Source: VRUE01 sp963695835 (GTDB lineage: Bacteria; Actinomycetota; Thermoleophilia; Solirubrobacterales; 70-9). From it: a stretch of DNA of 64,000 bases. The stretch is from positions 1,054,001 through 1,118,000 of the forward strand of contig CAVOHR010000001.1 of the NCBI GenBank assembly GCA_963695835.1, written 5' to 3'. Below are positions 51,637 through 60,754 of this stretch, one piece after another. A program made the translations under genes and the position numbers. Each line of letters opens with the position of its first letter. The first letter of the stretch is position 1. The notes under the pieces are model-generated. The model saw only the letters and a list, made by a program, of their open reading frames with translations. It did not search any database and was not told the DNA's origin.

Positions 51637-52317
51637 ATGCCGCCACGGGGGAAAGCGGGAACTGCGGCGACGCCGGCTCGCGGAGCCCCGCTGGCGTCAC
51701 GCCGCCCCGCACTGCCGCGCGAGTTCATCGCCAAGCACAAGCGGCGCCGCATCATGGACGCGCTGGCGCAGCTGACAGCGGAACAGGGCTACGAGGCGAC
51801 GAAGATCTCCGATGTCGTCAAGCGAGCCGGGGTGGCGCGGAAAACGCTCTACGACAACTTCGAGGGCAAGGAGGAGGTCTTCTTCGCCGCCTTCGACGCC
51901 GCCCGCGACGAAGTCGTCGAGCGGATCGAAGCGAGCTGCGCCGAGGTCGGCGGCGGCTGGCAGGAGACGGTCGAAGCCGGCCTCGCCGCCTTCCTCGGTT
52001 ACGTCGCCGAGAATCCGAGCCTGGCGCGGATGTGCATGGTCGAGGCGCTCTCCGCCACGCCGGCGACGACGAAGCGTTACGAGGACGCCCTGCAGGAGTT
52101 CGTCGAGATGGCGGAAGCGCGCACGCCCGAGGGCAAACGGCTGCCCGAGACGATCGACGAGACGCTGGTCGGCGGCGTCGCCTGGATCGTCTACCAGCAG
52201 ATCCGCCGCGGCGAGACGGCGACGGTCGAGGATCTGCTGCCGGAGCTGACCGAGTTCATGATCGCCCCGTATCTGAGCACCGGCGGCCGGCGCGCCAGAG
52301 GGGGAGCAGACAAGTAA
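51637..52317 (+). CDS. TetR/AcrR-family regulator
   Basis: 226 residues. HTH AQLTAEQGYEATKISDVVKRAGVARKTLYDNFEGKEEVFFAAFDAA. The C-terminal domain is related in pattern to the neighbours (VGGVAWIVYQQI). Second of three adjacent TetR genes. A basic N-terminal arm precedes the HTH. Confidence 0.88.
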   Translation: MPPRGKAGTAATPARGAPLASRRPALPREFIAKHKRRRIMDALAQLTAEQGYEATKISDVVKRAGVARKTLYDNFEGKEEVFFAAFDAARDEVVERIEASCAEVGGGWQETVEAGLAAFLGYVAENPSLARMCMVEALSATPATTKRYEDALQEFVEMAEARTPEGKRLPETIDETLVGGVAWIVYQQIRRGETATVEDLLPELTEFMIAPYLSTGGRRARGGADK

Positions 52318-52345
52318 GCCGGAGTGCTGGCAGACTCCAGCACCG

Positions 52346-52984
52346 ATGGGACGCCTGCCTCGTGGCCGTCACGGCCTTTCCCCCGAGTACGTCGCTCAGA
52401 ACCAGCGCGAGCGCCTGCTGGTCGCGATCTCCGAGACGCTCGACGAGAACGGCTACGACAAGACGACCGTCTCTTCGATCGGCAGCCAGGCGCACGTCTC
52501 CAAGAGCGACTTCTACCGCCACTTCGCAAGCAAGGACGAGTGCTTCCTCGCCGCCTACGACGACGCGGCCGAGCGCCTGCGGATGGAGGTCCTCGGCGTC
52601 TGCGAGCAGCAGGCCGGCTGGGCGCGGCGGGTGTGCGAGGGAATCGAGCTGGCGCTCGCCTGGTTCGCGCGCGAACCCGGTTGCGCGAACCTGCTGCTGG
52701 TCGAGGGCCTGCGCGCCGGCCCCGACGTCTACGACCGCTTCCTGGTCGCGGTGCAGAGCTTCGTGCCGCTGCTGCGCGACGGCGCGCCGCGTGGAACCGC
52801 CGCCGGGCGGCCGGCCGAGGCGGCGGACGAGGCGGTGGTCGGCGGCATCGCCTCGCTGCTGGGCCGCCGCGTGCTGGCCGGTGAGGCGGAGCAGCTGGAG
52901 CGATTCTTCCCGGACATCGCGGAGTTTGCGCTCGCCCCCTACCTCGGCGCCGCCGAGGCCCGCCGCATAATCTCGAGCAGATGA
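52346..52984 (+). CDS. TetR/AcrR-family regulator
   Basis: 212 residues. HTH SETLDENGYDKTTVSSIGSQAHVSKSDFYRHFASKDECFLAAYDDA. The TGA overlaps the next ATG (ATGA), coupling it to the dCTP deaminase-family gene. Third in the TetR cluster; repeated duplication of a common ancestor is likely. Confidence 0.88.
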   Translation: MGRLPRGRHGLSPEYVAQNQRERLLVAISETLDENGYDKTTVSSIGSQAHVSKSDFYRHFASKDECFLAAYDDAAERLRMEVLGVCEQQAGWARRVCEGIELALAWFAREPGCANLLLVEGLRAGPDVYDRFLVAVQSFVPLLRDGAPRGTAAGRPAEAADEAVVGGIASLLGRRVLAGEAEQLERFFPDIAEFALAPYLGAAEARRIISSR

Positions 52985-54150
52985 GCGACGCGGCAAGAGC
53001 GGCCGAGCCGCCGCCTGCGGCGGGGGCCCTGGCGGACGCCGGCGTGCTGCCGTCCCAGGCGCTGAGCGAGGCGATCGAGGCGGAATGGGTCAGCTCCGGC
53101 GAGTACCGGATCCGCCCCGAGTCGGTCCAGCCGGCCAGCATCGACCTGCGGCTGGGCGATTTCGCCTGGGCGCTGCGCTGCAGCTTCCTGCCCGACGTCG
53201 AATCGACTGTCGAGGAGAAGATCGAGGGGCTCGCCTTCCAGAGGATCGACCTGCGCGACGGCGCCGTGCTGGAGCGCGACCGCCCCTACCTGGTACCGCT
53301 GATCGAGGAGCTGGCGCTGCCCGAGGACCTGCGGGCGAAGGCCAACCCGAAGAGCTCGACCGGGCGGCTCGACGTCTTCACCCGGGTGCTGACCGACCGC
53401 CATCACCGCTTCGACGAGATCCGCGCCGGCTACCGCGGGCGGCTCTACCTGGAGATCGTGCCGCGCTCCTTCGCGATCCAGGTGCAGACCGGGCTCTCGC
53501 TCAACCAGCTGCGGCTCGCCCGCGGCGAGGTGCGGCTGAGCGACGCCGAGATCCGCGACCTCCAGGACGAGTTCCCGCTCCTCTACCTCGACTCGCACGC
53601 GCTGCGCGAGTCGGAGCTGGCGCTGGCCGACGGCCTCTTCCTCAGCGTCGACCTCTCCGGGCCGAGCGACCGGATCGTCGGCTACCGGGCGCGCAAGAAC
53701 AGCCTGCCGATCGACCTCTCGCGGATCCGCGCCTACCGCTGGACCGACTACTGGGACCCGGTCTACCCCGAGCCGGGGGGCCGGATCGTGCTCGAGCCGG
53801 AGATCTTCTACCTGCTGCTCTCGGCCGAGGGCGTCTGCATCCCGCCGCAGATCGCCGCCGAGATGATGGCCTACGACCCGACCGCGGGCGAGCTGCGCAC
53901 CCACTACGCCGGCTTCTTCGACCCCGGCTTCGGCTACGACCCCGCCGGCGGGCGGCACGGCAGCCGCGCCGCGCTCGAGGTGCGCGCCCGCGACGTCTCC
54001 TTCATGGTCGAGCACCGCCAGCCGGTCTGCAAGCTGGCCCTGGAGCGGACCAGCGCCCCGGCGGAGCGGCTTTACGGCGCCGAGCTGGGCTCCAACTACC
54101 AGGGCCAGGTGACGATGCTCAGCAAGCACTTCGAGGAGCAGGGCGGATGA
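52981..54150 (+). CDS. 2'-deoxycytidine 5'-triphosphate deaminase, tandem-domain type
   Basis: 389 residues, twice the length of Dcd. Two dUTPase/Dcd-fold halves: the first has QPASIDLRLGDFAWALR and ANPKSSTGRLDVFTRVLTD, the second has GGRIVLEPEIFYLLLSAEGVCIPPQIAAEM and AALEVRARDVSFMVEHRQPVCKL. This matches the double-domain family annotated as dCTP deaminase. Coupled to a TetR gene by ATGA overlap, an unusual partner for nucleotide metabolism. Confidence 0.88.
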   Translation: MSDAARAAEPPPAAGALADAGVLPSQALSEAIEAEWVSSGEYRIRPESVQPASIDLRLGDFAWALRCSFLPDVESTVEEKIEGLAFQRIDLRDGAVLERDRPYLVPLIEELALPEDLRAKANPKSSTGRLDVFTRVLTDRHHRFDEIRAGYRGRLYLEIVPRSFAIQVQTGLSLNQLRLARGEVRLSDAEIRDLQDEFPLLYLDSHALRESELALADGLFLSVDLSGPSDRIVGYRARKNSLPIDLSRIRAYRWTDYWDPVYPEPGGRIVLEPEIFYLLLSAEGVCIPPQIAAEMMAYDPTAGELRTHYAGFFDPGFGYDPAGGRHGSRAALEVRARDVSFMVEHRQPVCKLALERTSAPAERLYGAELGSNYQGQVTMLSKHFEEQGG

Positions 54151-54200
54151 GGCCGCGAACGCGGCGTCCCACCAGCGCGGTAGGTATTTGACTCGCACAT

Positions 54201-55184
54201 CTAGCCTTCGTCCAGCAGATCGAAGGTGCATTCACGCGGCGCTTTGTCGTCGCGGAAGCGACGGAAGCGGGCGCCGTGGCGAATGCGGCCGGCCGCCGCG
54301 TGGTCGTAGCCGACTTCGATTACGAGCTCAGGCCGCAACGCCACCCACTCGAGGTCGCGCCCGCCCGTCCATCTGCTCGGCTCCGCCGTCCCGCTCTCGC
54401 CGCTCTCCAGCGGCGCCAGCATCTCGCGCATCGCCCGTTTGGCTTTGGCGCTGAAGCCGGAGATGTGGCCGACCGGGCGCAGCTCGTCGCCGTCGTAGAG
54501 GCCGAGGATCAGCGAGCCGACCGTGCCATCCTCCTTGCCCGGCCGCCAGCCGATCACCACGCAGTCGATCTCGCGCTCGCGCTTGACCTTCGCCATGCCG
54601 TGCCGTTTGCCGGGCTCGTAGCGGGCGCCGAGTTGCTTCGCCATCGTCCCCTCGGTCCTGCGCAGCCACTCCTCGGCCCGCTCGGGGTCGCGCGAGAGCG
54701 GCGACAGCTCGACCCCGGTCCGCTTCGCCAGCGCCTCCAGCCGCGCCCGCCGCTCGCCGAACGGCGCCGCCAGCAGCGACTCGTCTCCCTCGGCGAGCAG
54801 GTCGAAGGCGACATAGCCGGCCGGGATCTCCCTCGCGAGCAGCGTTATCCGCGACTCGGCCGGGTGGATGCGGCTCTGCAGGGCGTCGAATTCGAGCTTG
54901 CCCTCGGCGTCGCGGATCACCAGCTCGCCGTCGAGCACGTAACGCCCCGGCGCGAAGCGCAGCTCGGGGAAGTAGCGGGCCAGCGCCTTACCGCCGCGCG
55001 ACTGGATGTAGGCGTCGTCGCCGTCGACGAAGACGATCGCCCGGAAGCCGTCGAGCTTCTGCTCGTAGGCCCACTCGTCGCCGGTCGGCAGCTCTTTGCG
55101 GGTCAGGGCGAGTTGCGGCTTGACCGGGGGTCTGAGCGCGAGCGTCACGTTGAACCGATTGTCGCTCCTCAGCGCATCCGACAT
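54201..55184 (-). CDS. ATP-dependent DNA ligase (LigC/LigD-type)
   Basis: 327 residues. Adenylation motif YEQKLDGFRA holds the nucleophilic Lys (motif I). LDGELVI (motif III), EGTMAKQL (motif IV) and MAKVKRE (motif V) follow, with a C-terminal OB fold (DCVVIGWRPGKEDGTVGSLILGLYDG). No polymerase or nuclease domain, so stand-alone. Role in repair is by family. Convergent with the tandem deaminase gene. Confidence 0.9.
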   Translation of the reverse strand: MSDALRSDNRFNVTLALRPPVKPQLALTRKELPTGDEWAYEQKLDGFRAIVFVDGDDAYIQSRGGKALARYFPELRFAPGRYVLDGELVIRDAEGKLEFDALQSRIHPAESRITLLAREIPAGYVAFDLLAEGDESLLAAPFGERRARLEALAKRTGVELSPLSRDPERAEEWLRRTEGTMAKQLGARYEPGKRHGMAKVKREREIDCVVIGWRPGKEDGTVGSLILGLYDGDELRPVGHISGFSAKAKRAMREMLAPLESGESGTAEPSRWTGGRDLEWVALRPELVIEVGYDHAAAGRIRHGARFRRFRDDKAPRECTFDLLDEG

Positions 55185-55203
55185 TCACCACACGGGGGTG
55201 GGG

Positions 55204-56043
55204 TCAAGGTCCGATGCGCCGCCGCTTGCGGCTCTCGCGCGGATCGGGGATCGGCACCGCCGCCAGCAGCGTCTTCGTGTAGGGGTCGGAGGGGCGCTCG
55301 CAGACCCGGTCGGCCTCCCCCTGCTCGACGATCTTGCCGCTGTGCATGACGGCGATCCGGTCGGAGACGTGGCGGACGACGCCGATGTCGTGGGCGACGA
55401 AGACGTAGGTGAGGCCGAGCTCGTCCTGGAGGTCGTCGAGCAGGTTGACGATCTGGGCGCGGATCGAGACGTCGAGCGCCGAGACCGGCTCGTCGGCGAC
55501 GATCAGCTTCGGCCGCAGCGCCAGGGCGCGGGCGATCCCGATCCGCTGCCGCTGGCCGCCGGAGAACTCGTGCGGGAAGCGGTCGTAGTGCTCGGGCGAG
55601 AGGCCGACCCGCTCGAGCAGCTCCAGCACCCGGCGGCGCAGCTCGCCGCCGGAGGCCTGCTTCTGGAGGCGCAGTGGGTCGCCGACGATCTGACCGACCC
55701 GCTTGCGCGGGTTGAGCGAGGCGTAGGGGTCCTGGAAGACCATCTGCATCTCGCGCCGCAGCGGCCGCATCCGGCGGCGCGACAGCCCGGCGATCTCGCG
55801 ACCCTCGAAGCGGACCGAGCCGGCGGTCGGCTTCAGCAGCTGCAGCGCGGTGCGGCAGAGGGTCGACTTGCCGCTGCCCGACTCGCCCACCAGGCCGAGC
55901 GTCTCGCCGCGGGCGACGCTGAAGCTGACGCCGTCGACGGCGCGCACCCGGTCGACCTCGCGGTCGAACAGCAGCCCGCGCTTGACCGGGAAGTGCTTGA
56001 CCAGCCCCTCGACCTCGAGGATCGGCTCGCCGCCCGCGGTCAC
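55204..56043 (-). CDS. oligopeptide ABC transporter ATPase, OppF-like
   Basis: 279 residues. Walker A GESGSGKST, Q-loop VFQDPYASLNPR, signature FSGGQRQRIGIARAL and Walker B LIVADEPVSALD. It lacks the long C-terminal OppF zinc motif seen in the OppD-like partner. ATG overlaps the OppD-like stop by 4 bases. Last gene of the opp operon. Confidence 0.93.
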   Translation of the reverse strand: MTAGGEPILEVEGLVKHFPVKRGLLFDREVDRVRAVDGVSFSVARGETLGLVGESGSGKSTLCRTALQLLKPTAGSVRFEGREIAGLSRRRMRPLRREMQMVFQDPYASLNPRKRVGQIVGDPLRLQKQASGGELRRRVLELLERVGLSPEHYDRFPHEFSGGQRQRIGIARALALRPKLIVADEPVSALDVSIRAQIVNLLDDLQDELGLTYVFVAHDIGVVRHVSDRIAVMHSGKIVEQGEADRVCERPSDPYTKTLLAAVPIPDPRESRKRRRIGP

Positions 56044-57074
56044 GCCGGCTCCTCGAGGCCGATCCGGCCCTCGACCTGGCGCCGCTCGCGCTTCTGCTCG
56101 GGGTCGAGCCGGCAGCGGTCGCGGTGGTCGGGCGCCTCGGCGAGGCGGGCGTCGAGGCCGGCGGGCTCTGTGCAGCGGCCGAAGGCGTGCGGGCAGCGGG
56201 GCCGGAAGGCGCAGCCCCGCGGCAGCTCGATCAGTGACGGGGGCGCGCCGCGAATCTGCGGCAGCCGGTGCGGGCGCGGCCGGTCGATCCGCGTCAGCGA
56301 GCCGAGCAGGCCCCAGGTGTAGGGGTGCTGGGGGTCGTAGAAGATCTGGTCGAGCGCCCCCTCCTCGACGACCTTGCCCGCGTACATCACCAGCACCCGG
56401 TCGGCGACTTCGGCCACCACCCCGAGGTCGTGGGTGATCAGGATCGTCGCCAGGCTGCGCTCGCGGTTGAGCCGCTCCAGCAGATCGAGGATCTGAGCCT
56501 GGATCGTCACGTCGAGGGCGGTGGTCGGCTCGTCGGCGATCAGCAGCTCGGGTTCGAGCGCCAGCGCCATCGCGATCATCGCCCGCTGCCGCATCCCGCC
56601 CGAGAACTCGTGCGGGTAGTCGTCGACGCGGCGCTCGGCGTTCGGGATGCCGACCGAGCCGAGCAGCTCGACGGCGCGCCGCCGCGCCTCCGCCTTGCTC
56701 TGCTCGCCGCGGTGGGCGCGGATCGCCTCGGCGATCTGGTCGCCGATCCGGTAGACCGGGTTGAGCGAGGTCATCGGGTCCTGGAAGACCATCCCGACCT
56801 GCTCGCCGCGGTAGCGGCGCAGCTCCGCCTCGCTCGCGTCGAGCAGCTCCTGCCCGCGCAGCCTGACCGAGCCCTCGATCCGCGCGTTGGGCGAGCGGGT
56901 CAGGCCGACGAGCGTCTGCGCGGTGACGCTCTTGCCCGAGCCCGACTCGCCGACGATCGCCAGCACCTCGCCCGGCGAGAGGTCGAAGGAGACCCCGTCG
57001 ACCGCCTGTAGCCGGCCGCCCTCGGTGACGAAGCCGACCCGCAGGTCGCGCACGCTGAGCAGCTTCTCGCTCAC
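56040..57074 (-). CDS. oligopeptide ABC transporter ATPase, OppD-like
   Basis: 344 residues. Walker A GESGSGKS, VFQDPMTSLNPVYRIGDQ, FSGGMRQRAMIAMAL, LLIADEPTTALDVTIQAQIL. The C-terminus has the Cys-containing oligopeptide-transporter motif (LPRGCAFRPRCPHAFGRC), which binds Fe-S in some members. Coupled to the permeases (13 bases) and OppF-like gene (overlap). Confidence 0.94.
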   Translation of the reverse strand: MSEKLLSVRDLRVGFVTEGGRLQAVDGVSFDLSPGEVLAIVGESGSGKSVTAQTLVGLTRSPNARIEGSVRLRGQELLDASEAELRRYRGEQVGMVFQDPMTSLNPVYRIGDQIAEAIRAHRGEQSKAEARRRAVELLGSVGIPNAERRVDDYPHEFSGGMRQRAMIAMALALEPELLIADEPTTALDVTIQAQILDLLERLNRERSLATILITHDLGVVAEVADRVLVMYAGKVVEEGALDQIFYDPQHPYTWGLLGSLTRIDRPRPHRLPQIRGAPPSLIELPRGCAFRPRCPHAFGRCTEPAGLDARLAEAPDHRDRCRLDPEQKRERRQVEGRIGLEEPA

Positions 57075-57087
57075 GGCGGCCCGTCGG

Positions 57088-58047
57088 TCACTGGGCCGCG
57101 CTCCCGAGCCTTACCCGCGGATCCAGGTAGGCGTAGGCGACGTCGACGAGGGCGTTGAAGAGGACGACGAAGAAGGCGCCGAACAGGGTGATCGCCATGA
57201 TCGGCGGCAGGTCGAAGTTGGTCGTCGAGTCGTAGGCGTACTGGCCGACGCCGTTGAGGCTGAAGATCGCTTCGGTGAGGATCGCGCCGCCGCCGACCAC
57301 CGCGCCGAAGTCGAGGCCGAACAGGGTGACGATCGGGATCAGCGAGTTGCGCAGCACGTGGCGGGTCATCACCCGGCGCTCGCTCAGCCCCTTGGCCCGC
57401 GCGGTGCGGACGTAGTCGCCGCTCATCGCGTCGAGCATGTTGGAGCGCAGGACGCGGCTGTAGAAGCCGACGAAGAGGATCGCCAGCGTCGCCCACGGCA
57501 GGGTCAGGTGGTAGGCCCATTCGAGCGGATCTTCGGTCAGCTCGACGTACGCGCCCGAGGGGAAGATCGAGGTCTTGTAGGTGAGGTAGACGAGGAAGAT
57601 CGAGGCGAGCGTGAAGACCGGCATCGAGATCCCGACCAGGGCGAGGATCGTCAGCAGGCGATCGGTCAGCCCGCCGGCGTTCAGCGCCGACAGATAGCCG
57701 AAGGCGATCCCGGTGACCATCCACAGCACGGCGGCTCCGACGCATAGCGAGAAGGTCGCCGGAATCCCTTCGGCGATCCTTTCGTCGACGTTTTCGCGCC
57801 CTTCGTAGGAGATCAGGTCGCCGCTGAGGACCTTGCTCATCATCGTCAGGTACTGCTGCGGCAGCGGTTCGTCGAAGCCCCATTCCTCGGTGATGCTCGC
57901 GACCAGCTGCGGCGTCGCGTTTTTCCCCGCCATCCGCTGCGCCGGGTCGGAGTTGGGGATCACGTTGAAGATCAGGAAGACGATCACCGAGACGGCGAAC
58001 AGCACGAGCACCATGCCGGCCAGCCGCCTGACGACGAAGCGGCCCAT
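57088..58047 (-). CDS. oligopeptide ABC permease, OppB-like
   Basis: 319 residues from ATG 58047. First helix MGRFVVRRLAGMVLVLFAVSVIVFLIF, then the BPD_transp_1 domain with the coupling (EAA) loop GDYVRTARAKGLSERRVMTRHVLRNSLIPI. C-terminal DPRVRLG. The ATG overlaps the OppC-like stop (TGATG-type). Confidence 0.93.
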   Translation of the reverse strand: MGRFVVRRLAGMVLVLFAVSVIVFLIFNVIPNSDPAQRMAGKNATPQLVASITEEWGFDEPLPQQYLTMMSKVLSGDLISYEGRENVDERIAEGIPATFSLCVGAAVLWMVTGIAFGYLSALNAGGLTDRLLTILALVGISMPVFTLASIFLVYLTYKTSIFPSGAYVELTEDPLEWAYHLTLPWATLAILFVGFYSRVLRSNMLDAMSGDYVRTARAKGLSERRVMTRHVLRNSLIPIVTLFGLDFGAVVGGGAILTEAIFSLNGVGQYAYDSTTNFDLPPIMAITLFGAFFVVLFNALVDVAYAYLDPRVRLGSAAQ

Positions 58048-59099
58048 CAGACCGCGGTTCCCTCGGGCTCGGCGAGGCCGGCGTGCGCCTCCAGGCGCAC
58101 CTTCGATTTCGGGTCCAGCGCGTCGCGCAGGCCGTCGCCGAAGACGTTCAGCGACAGCACCGTGAGCAGGATCGTCAGGCCGGGCAGGATCGTCAGCAGG
58201 GGCGCCGACCTGATCAGGTCGAAGCCGCTGCCGATCATCGTCCCCCAGGAGGAGTTCGGCGGCTGCACGCCGGCGCCGAGGAAGGAGAGCGCCGACTCGA
58301 GCAGCATGTTGTTGGCGATGTTGAGGGTGAAGAAGACGATGATCGTCGACCACAGGTTGGGCAGCAGCTCGCCGAACATCACCCGCAGCGGGCCGGCGCC
58401 CTGCGCGACCGCGGCCTCGACGAACTCCTTCTCGCGCAGGGCGAGCACCTCGCCGCGCAGCGGCCTCGCCATGTACGGGGTGTAGACGACGCCGATGATC
58501 ATGATCGGGATCCAGAGCGAGGTTCCGGAGATCGAGATCGGGCCGATCTTCAGGCCGCCGACCGCGAGGGTGACGCCGAGGGCGATGCCGAGCAGGACCA
58601 CGGGGAACGCCCAGATCACGTCCAGGGCGCGGGAGATCACCGCGTCGGGCCAGCCGCGGTAGTAGCCGGCGAGGAGGCCGAGCAGGACGGCGAGCAGCGT
58701 CGTCAGCACCGCCGAGGTGAGGCCGATGAGCAGCGAGGTGCGGCCGCCGTACATCAGCCGCACCATCTCGTCGCGGCCGAGGCGGCCGTCGGCGCCGAGG
58801 AAGAAGCGGCCGCCGGCGCCGAGCCAGAGCGGGCCGACCGGCTGGCCTTCGGGGTTGACGACGTCGCGCTTCTCGCCGTCCACCTCGACCTTCTCCAGCG
58901 TGTGGGTCGTGTTCGGGCCGGTGTGGGCGACGTCGTTCGCCCACAGCGGCGCCGCCAGCGTGAAGGCGGCGATCAGGACGAAGAGCGCCAGGAAGGCGAG
59001 CGCGACACGGTTGCGGCGCAGCCGCGCCAGCGCCAGCCGCCAGGGGCCGCGCCCGGCCGGCACAGGGCGCGGCGGGGCGGCGTGGGACTCGGCGGCCAC
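58047..59099 (-). CDS. oligopeptide ABC permease, OppC-like
   Basis: 350 residues. N-terminal TM (VALAFLALFVLIAAFTLAAPLWA), a linker with DVAHTGPNTTHTLEKV and GADGRLGRDEMVRLMYGGRTSLLIG (OppC_N and BPD entry), EAA loop KEFVEAAVAQGAGPLRVMFGELLPNL, end DPKSKVRLE. Partner of the OppB-like gene. Confidence 0.93.
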   Translation of the reverse strand: MAAESHAAPPRPVPAGRGPWRLALARLRRNRVALAFLALFVLIAAFTLAAPLWANDVAHTGPNTTHTLEKVEVDGEKRDVVNPEGQPVGPLWLGAGGRFFLGADGRLGRDEMVRLMYGGRTSLLIGLTSAVLTTLLAVLLGLLAGYYRGWPDAVISRALDVIWAFPVVLLGIALGVTLAVGGLKIGPISISGTSLWIPIMIIGVVYTPYMARPLRGEVLALREKEFVEAAVAQGAGPLRVMFGELLPNLWSTIIVFFTLNIANNMLLESALSFLGAGVQPPNSSWGTMIGSGFDLIRSAPLLTILPGLTILLTVLSLNVFGDGLRDALDPKSKVRLEAHAGLAEPEGTAV

Positions 59100-59124
59100 C
59101 GGCCTATTGTGAAGCCGCCGGCGG

Positions 59125-60753
59125 CTACTTGAACTGGAAGCTGGCCAGGTCCTGCCCGAAGGTCGGGTTGAAGACGACCTTTTCGAGGTCGATGTCGCTG
59201 GAGACGAAGGTCGAGACGGTTCTCTCGCCGTAGGGCGCCCAGGGCGCCTGTTCCATGTATTCGCGGTCGAGCGCGGCGTATTCGGCTTCCTGTTCGGGAC
59301 CGAGCGCTTCTTCGCTCAGTTCGGTGACCTTCCTGTTCAGCTTCGGATCGCTGAACTGGGCGAAGTTGCCGTTGTTGGTCGGTTGGATGCTTTCCCCCGC
59401 CAGCAGCGGCTGGAAGAAGTCGTTCGGGTGCGGGTAGTCGGCGAACCAGTCGCTCCAGCCGGTGTCGAGGTCGGGCGTCGAGAGGTTGCCGATCAGCGAG
59501 AAGTAGTTGTCGGCGTTGATTTCTTTCAGCTGGGCGTCGAAGCCGATCTTCTTGAGCTGATCCTGGTAGTAGGCGCCGGCTTCGTTGTTGGGGCTTTCGT
59601 TGTCGGTCCAGACGGTGATGTTGCGGTCGCCGGGGTTGGCTTCGGCGATCATCTGCTTCGCCTTGGCCAGGTTGTAGGGGTAGAGGTTGAGCTTCTTGTA
59701 GCCGGGCATCCCGGGCGGCAGGATCTGCTGGACCGCCGCCAGCGACCCGGCGTAGATCCGTTCCATGGCTTCGCCGCTGACCGCGTAGTTGACCGCCTGC
59801 CGCACCTTGACGTCGTCGAACGGCGCCTTTTTCGTGTTCATCCAGAAGAAGTAGTTGCTGATCTGCCGCTCGACCCGGAACTGGCTGCCTTCGTACTTGC
59901 TCTTCACCGAGGCGTAGCTGTCGGCGGGGATCGTCGTCTGCATCCAGCTGGAGGTGCCGCGTTCGACTTCGTTCACCTGGGTCGAGTCGTTGCGGACGAT
60001 CGTCACGTCGATCTTGTCGACGTGGCCGCTGGGGATGTCGGGCATCAGCTTCGCGTTGCTCTTCGCCCACTGCGGGTTGCGGGCGTAGGACCAGCCGCGG
60101 CCGGGTTCGGACTTGACGATCTCGTAGGGCCCGGTGGCCGGCGGCGGGTCCGCCGAGGTGTTCTTGATCGGCGTGCCGGGCGGAAGCGGCGCCGAGAACA
60201 TCAGCGCCAGCTCGTTGGTGAAGGTGCCGCGCGGGGCGGTCAGCTCGATCGTGATCTTGCCGGTCCTGTCGTCCGTCTTGATGCCGGGGATGCCGCCCGA
60301 CTTCGTTTCGAGGAACTTTTCGGCGCCGACGATCGACAGGTAGAAGGGCGAGCCGCCGGAGTTGAGCTTCAGCGTGCGTTCGAGCGCGAACTTGAAGTCC
60401 GAGGCCTTGACTGGCGTCCCGTCGGAGTACTTGAGGCCCTTGCGCAGCGTCAGCGTGTAGGTCCTGCCGCCATTGGTGATCTTCGGCAGCGCTTCGGCGA
60501 GCCCGGGGACGACTTCGCCGCCGGCCTCGCCGCTGGCGTGGGCATAGGTCAGCAGCGGGATGTAGGTGTCGTACATCGCCGTCCAGCCTTCCTGGGTGTA
60601 GGAGAGGGCCGGGTCGAGGTAGTCGGGGAAGGAGGCGTAGGTGGCCTTCAGCGTGCCGCCTTCCTTGCCTCCGGAGCTGCCGCCGCACGAGGAGAGGCCC
60701 AACGCTATTGCAGATAGGCCGATCAACGCCGCTATTGCGCCGAGCTTCTTCAC
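59125..60753 (-). CDS. ABC transporter substrate-binding lipoprotein (SBP family 5)
   Basis: 542 residues. GTG start with a GGAGG ribosome site 7 bases away. Signal peptide with lipobox (ALGLSSCGGS). SBP_bac_5 fold: LTLRKGLKYSDGTPVKASDFKFALERTL, then PPPATGPYEIVKSEPG and KVRQAVNYAVSGEAMERIYAG. Captures peptides or nickel-type ligands outside the membrane. It starts 1 base after the MFS stop and precedes both permeases. Confidence 0.93.
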   Translation of the reverse strand: MKKLGAIAALIGLSAIALGLSSCGGSSGGKEGGTLKATYASFPDYLDPALSYTQEGWTAMYDTYIPLLTYAHASGEAGGEVVPGLAEALPKITNGGRTYTLTLRKGLKYSDGTPVKASDFKFALERTLKLNSGGSPFYLSIVGAEKFLETKSGGIPGIKTDDRTGKITIELTAPRGTFTNELALMFSAPLPPGTPIKNTSADPPPATGPYEIVKSEPGRGWSYARNPQWAKSNAKLMPDIPSGHVDKIDVTIVRNDSTQVNEVERGTSSWMQTTIPADSYASVKSKYEGSQFRVERQISNYFFWMNTKKAPFDDVKVRQAVNYAVSGEAMERIYAGSLAAVQQILPPGMPGYKKLNLYPYNLAKAKQMIAEANPGDRNITVWTDNESPNNEAGAYYQDQLKKIGFDAQLKEINADNYFSLIGNLSTPDLDTGWSDWFADYPHPNDFFQPLLAGESIQPTNNGNFAQFSDPKLNRKVTELSEEALGPEQEAEYAALDREYMEQAPWAPYGERTVSTFVSSDIDLEKVVFNPTFGQDLASFQFK

Positions 60754-60754
60754 G

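Noticed and set aside
54201..55184. Degenerate motif IV in the DNA ligase as a sign of inactivity
   Set aside because: EGTMAK still fits the loose EG-x-x-x-K pattern, and motifs I, III and V are intact.
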